The translations under genes were made by a program, and so were the position numbers. 6,970 bases of DNA from Ferroglobus sp. (GTDB lineage: Archaea > Halobacteriota > Archaeoglobi > Archaeoglobales > Archaeoglobaceae). Of the stretch, positions 5,758 to 6,970 are shown in pieces; the stretch's first letter is position 1; each line of letters starts with the position of its first letter. The stretch spans positions 1-6,970 of the forward strand of contig WAJX01000030.1 of NCBI GenBank assembly GCA_015523665.1, given 5' to 3'. A model generated the notes under the pieces. That model was given only the letters and a program-made list of their open reading frames with translations, ran no database searches and was not told where the DNA came from.

Positions 5758-6688
5758 GGTAAAATCACCACAAAAAATTGTAGAAATAGGTAAAATTAAA
5801 ATTGGAGGATATGGAGAAAATCCTATTGTATTAGTTGGAACTATGTTTTATACTGGGCATAAGATTGTTGAAAAAAGAAAAAATGGGAAGTTCGATAAAA
5901 AAAGGGCCGAAGAGCTTGTAAACATGCAGGAAACTTTAAGCGATGAGACCGGAATACCTTCAATGTTAGATATTGTTGCTATTTCTGAAGATGAGTTTAA
6001 GAGATATATCGATTTTATTGCTGAAATTACAGATTCTCCATTTATGATTGATGCTTGGAAGATACCTCCAAAGATAGGAGCTGCAAGATATATTAAAGAG
6101 ATAGGCCTCGAAGATAGAGTTATTTATAATTCACTCTCTCCTTGGAGTGAAGATTTAGAAAGGGAGATCAGGGAGCTTAGAGAGATAGGATTGAAGTATG
6201 GGCTAACAGTAGCATATAATATGGAAGATCCAAGTGTTGAAGGTAGGATTAAACTTTTAAAAGATAAACTACTCCCAGCACTAGAAAAAGCTGGATTTAA
6301 GCATATCTTAATCGACACTTCAGTACTGAACATTCCATCGTTAGCATTTTCATTGCTAGCATGTAAAAAGATAAAAGAAGAATTCGGACATCCAGTTGGA
6401 TGCGCCCCCTCAAACGGCACAGATATATGGAAGTATCCTAAAGAAAAATGGGGAAATTTGGGCTTTGCAGCGGTTGATAGTGCTGTTCACGCTATAACAG
6501 CTTTACTATGGAACGATTTCATACTGTATGGAGCGATAGAAAATGCTAAATGGGTTTTTCCTGCTGTAGCGGCAGCAAATTCAATACTTGCTACTTTCTT
6601 ATTCGATGAAACTGGAGAAATTCCAGAAAGTTTGCATCCGCTAAACAAACTCTTTCCAGAATTCGTTGAACAATTGAAAAAAGTTTAG
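5750..6688 (+). CDS. MtrH-like methyl-corrinoid:tetrahydromethanopterin methyltransferase (MtoA-like MT2)
   Basis: A 312-residue soluble methyltransferase of the MtrH family, at the normal family length. MtrH, a subunit of the membrane Mtr complex, exchanges methyl groups between H4MPT and a corrinoid. Stand-alone copies next to corrinoid proteins act the same way for imported methyl groups. Family blocks in order: GKIKIGG (14-20), GTMFYTGHKIV (30-40), FDKKRAEELV (48-57), SDETGIPSMLDIVA (64-77, with Asp74), FMIDAW (98-103), YNSLSPW (126-132), ILIDTSVL (186-193), and PVGCAPSNGTDIW (215-227). The start at TTG 5750 overlaps the activator gene by 8 bases and gives the family's MF start; GTG 5741 would add three residues. 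No other mtr subunit lies nearby, which separates it from the energy-conserving complex. This is the last gene of the operon and sends methyl groups into the H4MPT pathway. Confidence 0.9.
   Translation: MFRVKSPQKIVEIGKIKIGGYGENPIVLVGTMFYTGHKIVEKRKNGKFDKKRAEELVNMQETLSDETGIPSMLDIVAISEDEFKRYIDFIAEITDSPFMIDAWKIPPKIGAARYIKEIGLEDRVIYNSLSPWSEDLEREIRELREIGLKYGLTVAYNMEDPSVEGRIKLLKDKLLPALEKAGFKHILIDTSVLNIPSLAFSLLACKKIKEEFGHPVGCAPSNGTDIWKYPKEKWGNLGFAAVDSAVHAITALLWNDFILYGAIENAKWVFPAVAAANSILATFLFDETGEIPESLHPLNKLFPEFVEQLKKV
6676..6681 (-). terminator. Possible T-tract terminator of the amidohydrolase gene
   Basis: A run of six T on the minus strand lies about 26 bases past the stop codon of the nitrilase-family gene, inside the last codons of the MtrH-like gene. 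With only 18 bases between the convergent genes, each transcript must end within the other gene. There is no strong hairpin. Confidence 0.25.
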
Positions 6689-6706
6689 GTGTGGGAATAA
6701 AGGAAA

Positions 6707-6970
6707 TTAGTAAAATCCATCTCTCAAATCATTCAAAAAAGGATATTTCATCCTTATCTCTCTCAGATTTCTATAATCTATAACTCCAACTAAAATCTCC
6801 TGAACATTTCCAGCTTCACAAATGACATTACCTAACGGATCTACTATCATTGAATTCCCCGGATAATTTAGATTTCCTCCAACACAATTTGCTCCTATCA
6901 CATAACATAGATTTTCGACTGCTCTAGCTTTTAACAATAACCTCCAATGCTCTATTCTTTCTTTAGGAAA
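6707..6970 (-). CDS. Nitrilase/carbon-nitrogen hydrolase family protein, C-terminal part (runs off right edge)
   Basis: The frame is open from the right edge to a TAA at 6709-6707 and gives 87 residues. It begins FPKERIEHWRLLLKARAVEN, then CYVIGANCVGG, YPGNSMIVDPLGNVI, and ends in a charged helix plus FLNDLRDGFY. This is the C-terminal block of the nitrilase superfamily: HW-x(3)-L-x-ARA(I/V)EN, then YVI-x-(A/C)N, then G-x-S-(M/I)-I-x-DP-x-G. The closest resemblance is to omega-amidase/Nit2-like or N-carbamoyl-type amidohydrolases. The catalytic Glu, Lys and Cys are expected upstream, outside the window, so activity cannot be judged. The TTG at 6937 is internal, not a start. The gene converges on the methyltransferase operon with an 18-base gap. 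No functional link is evident. Confidence 0.88.
   Translation of the reverse strand, partial: FPKERIEHWRLLLKARAVENLCYVIGANCVGGNLNYPGNSMIVDPLGNVICEAGNVQEILVGVIDYRNLREIRMKYPFLNDLRDGFY

Noticed and set aside
6739..6755. 6-bp stem (AAGGAT/ATCCTT, 5-base loop) about 50 bases past the end of the MtrH-like gene, considered as an operon terminator
   Set aside because: The stem is short and A+T-rich, is followed by a mixed pyrimidine stretch rather than a T-run, and lies within conserved-looking codons of the nitrilase-family gene.

Overview
The window reads as archaeal DNA. It is strongly A+T-rich, and Ile (ATA) and Arg (AGA) codons dominate. Several genes appear to start leaderless, about 25-30 bases after TATA-like boxes, while internal operon genes carry GGTGA/GGAGG ribosome sites. 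One gene encodes an MtrH-type methyltransferase, a family that uses tetrahydromethanopterin (H4MPT). A thermophilic euryarchaeote, either a methanogen or a relative of Archaeoglobus, would fit, but the sequence alone does not fix the genus.

Layout: (1) 1-211, minus: the 5' part of a DsrE/DsrF-like gene running off the left edge. (2) 212-404: very A+T-rich intergenic DNA with the DsrE promoter, an 11-bp-arm palindrome and a 14-bp tandem duplication. (3) 405-1944, minus: an Lrp/AsnC regulator followed by an overlapping MtaA-like (UroD-fold) methyltransferase. (4) 1945-2092: a divergent promoter region with a 9-bp inverted repeat over the regulator's own TATA box. (5) 2093-6688, plus: a tight four-gene operon of a second UroD-fold methyltransferase, a corrinoid protein, a [2Fe-2S]/ASKHA corrinoid-activating protein and a stand-alone MtrH-like methyltransferase. 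(6) 6707-6970, minus: the C-terminal end of a nitrilase-superfamily amidohydrolase running off the right edge.

The plus-strand operon is a complete methyl-transfer module. The UroD-fold protein would take a methyl group from a substrate and load it onto Co(I) of the corrinoid protein. The MtrH-like protein would move it from the corrinoid to H4MPT. The activator would re-reduce corrinoid that has oxidised to Co(II). This composition (UroD-type MT1, corrinoid protein, reductive activase, MtrH-like MT2) matches the Mto system for O-demethylation of methoxylated aromatics described in Methermicoccus shengliensis and linked to growth of Archaeoglobus fulgidus on methoxy-compounds. The methyl donor here cannot be read from sequence. 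The divergent MtaA-like gene may be an alternative MT1 feeding the same corrinoid protein, or a methyl-corrinoid:coenzyme M methyltransferase that gives the methyl group a second exit. The Lrp-type regulator lies between the two arms and is the obvious candidate to control both.
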